Positions 35,071 through 35,443 of a stretch of DNA of 35,443 bases are shown piece after piece. Origin of the DNA: a bacterium (GTDB lineage Bacteria; Bacteroidota; Bacteroidia; CAILMK01; JACPUW01); contig WGNN01000090.1 in the NCBI GenBank assembly GCA_016124515.1, forward strand, positions 1-35,443. The letters are read 5' to 3'. The number at the start of each line of letters is the position of its first letter. The first letter of the stretch is position 1. The notes beneath the pieces were generated by a model. The model searched no databases and had not been told where the DNA came from. It saw only the letters and a program-made list of their open reading frames with translations. A program made the translations under genes and the position numbers.

Positions 35071-35443
35071 ATGCACAAGGTTCTGAAATATATATTGATT
35101 TTGTTTTGTTCACTTGCGGGAGTTTCAATAGTTATACCCCAAAAGTACAACGATACCTATGCTATCAACTCGTTTGATGAGCAGGCAAAATCCCTTATGG
35201 AAAGCATGAGCCTTGAAGAAAAAATCGGACAGATTTTTATGGTTCCGGTTTACTCAGACCGTTCGGCCTATCACAAAAAAGAAATACTGGAGCTTATTGA
35301 GAAACAACATATTGGGGGCGTGATATTTATGAAGGGTCACCCGTACAAACAATACAAGTGGACTCATGAGTTTAACACCGCCTCAAAAATAGATTTATTA
35401 GTAGCTATGGATGCCGAATGGGGGCTTGCCATGCGCCTTGACA
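35071..35443 (+). CDS. Glycoside hydrolase family 3 protein, N-terminal part
   Basis: The gene runs off the window after 124 codons. An N-terminal hydrophobic segment (VLKYILILFCSLAGVSIVI) acts as signal peptide or anchor. Next comes the GH3 N-terminal pattern: SLMESMSLEEKIGQIFMV, then IGGVIFMKGHP and LLVAMDAEWGLAMRLD, the start of the TIM barrel of beta-N-acetylglucosaminidases (NagZ-like). Bacteroidota often fuse this domain to a C-terminal beta-lactamase-like serine hydrolase; whether that is so here cannot be seen. The likely role is peptidoglycan or amino-sugar turnover in the periplasm. Confidence 0.85.
   Translation, partial: MHKVLKYILILFCSLAGVSIVIPQKYNDTYAINSFDEQAKSLMESMSLEEKIGQIFMVPVYSDRSAYHKKEILELIEKQHIGGVIFMKGHPYKQYKWTHEFNTASKIDLLVAMDAEWGLAMRLD

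Overview
The window is about 35.4 kb of a Bacteroidota chromosome from a gliding or type IX secretion (T9SS) lineage, probably related to Flavobacteriales or Sphingobacteriales. The evidence is the gldA-gldF-gldG ABC transporter, two secreted proteins with C-terminal T9SS type A sorting domains, SprB-type repeats, a TonB-dependent receptor with a carboxypeptidase-like N-terminal domain, a DUF6427 membrane protein, and promoters close to the Bacteroidota TTG-N(17-20)-TAnnTTTG pattern. I see no phage, insertion sequence or CRISPR array. Genes are densely packed and mostly on the minus strand.

Region 1 (1-4118, plus strand) is mainly housekeeping: the 3' end of trpS, a deoxynucleoside kinase, a predicted outer-membrane barrel, a small secreted protein, a bifunctional phosphoglucose/phosphomannose isomerase and a DUF481-type barrel.

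Region 2 (4461-16965, minus strand) holds one giant gene (4517-14830) for a 3437-residue, Cys-rich, SprB-repeat surface protein. It ends in a T9SS signal and is followed by a strong intrinsic terminator. Upstream on the same strand lie a LytTR regulator, a hairpin terminator, a 73-residue protein and an ECF sigma factor. The giant protein is built from about 15 SprB-like repeats. At least five of them are interrupted by extra modules: a choice-of-anchor-A domain sits between repeats, while others, such as a DNRLRE-like domain and a Cys/His-rich segment, are nested inside repeats.

Region 3 (17131-28377) has uvrA on the plus strand, converging on a six-gene minus-strand operon: gldA, gldF, gldG, a LamG/T9SS surface protein, a DUF4340 protein and a CnoX/YbbN-like thioredoxin. 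A large secreted cargo lying inside the gliding ABC transporter operon is the most suggestive gene context in the window.

Region 4 (28509-35443) contains a tRNA-Leu(GAG) with its own promoter and terminator, then a minus-strand operon of TonB receptor, CoA-binding protein and nitronate monooxygenase-like flavoprotein. A DUF6427 membrane protein overlaps the 3' end of an unusual barrel-fusion protein. The window ends in the first third or less of a glycoside hydrolase family 3 gene.

No complete new defence or mobile system is visible. The points most worth following are the modular architecture of the giant adhesin, including a duplicated C-X4-H-X2-C-H-H motif, and the adhesin-like gene embedded in the gldAFG operon.
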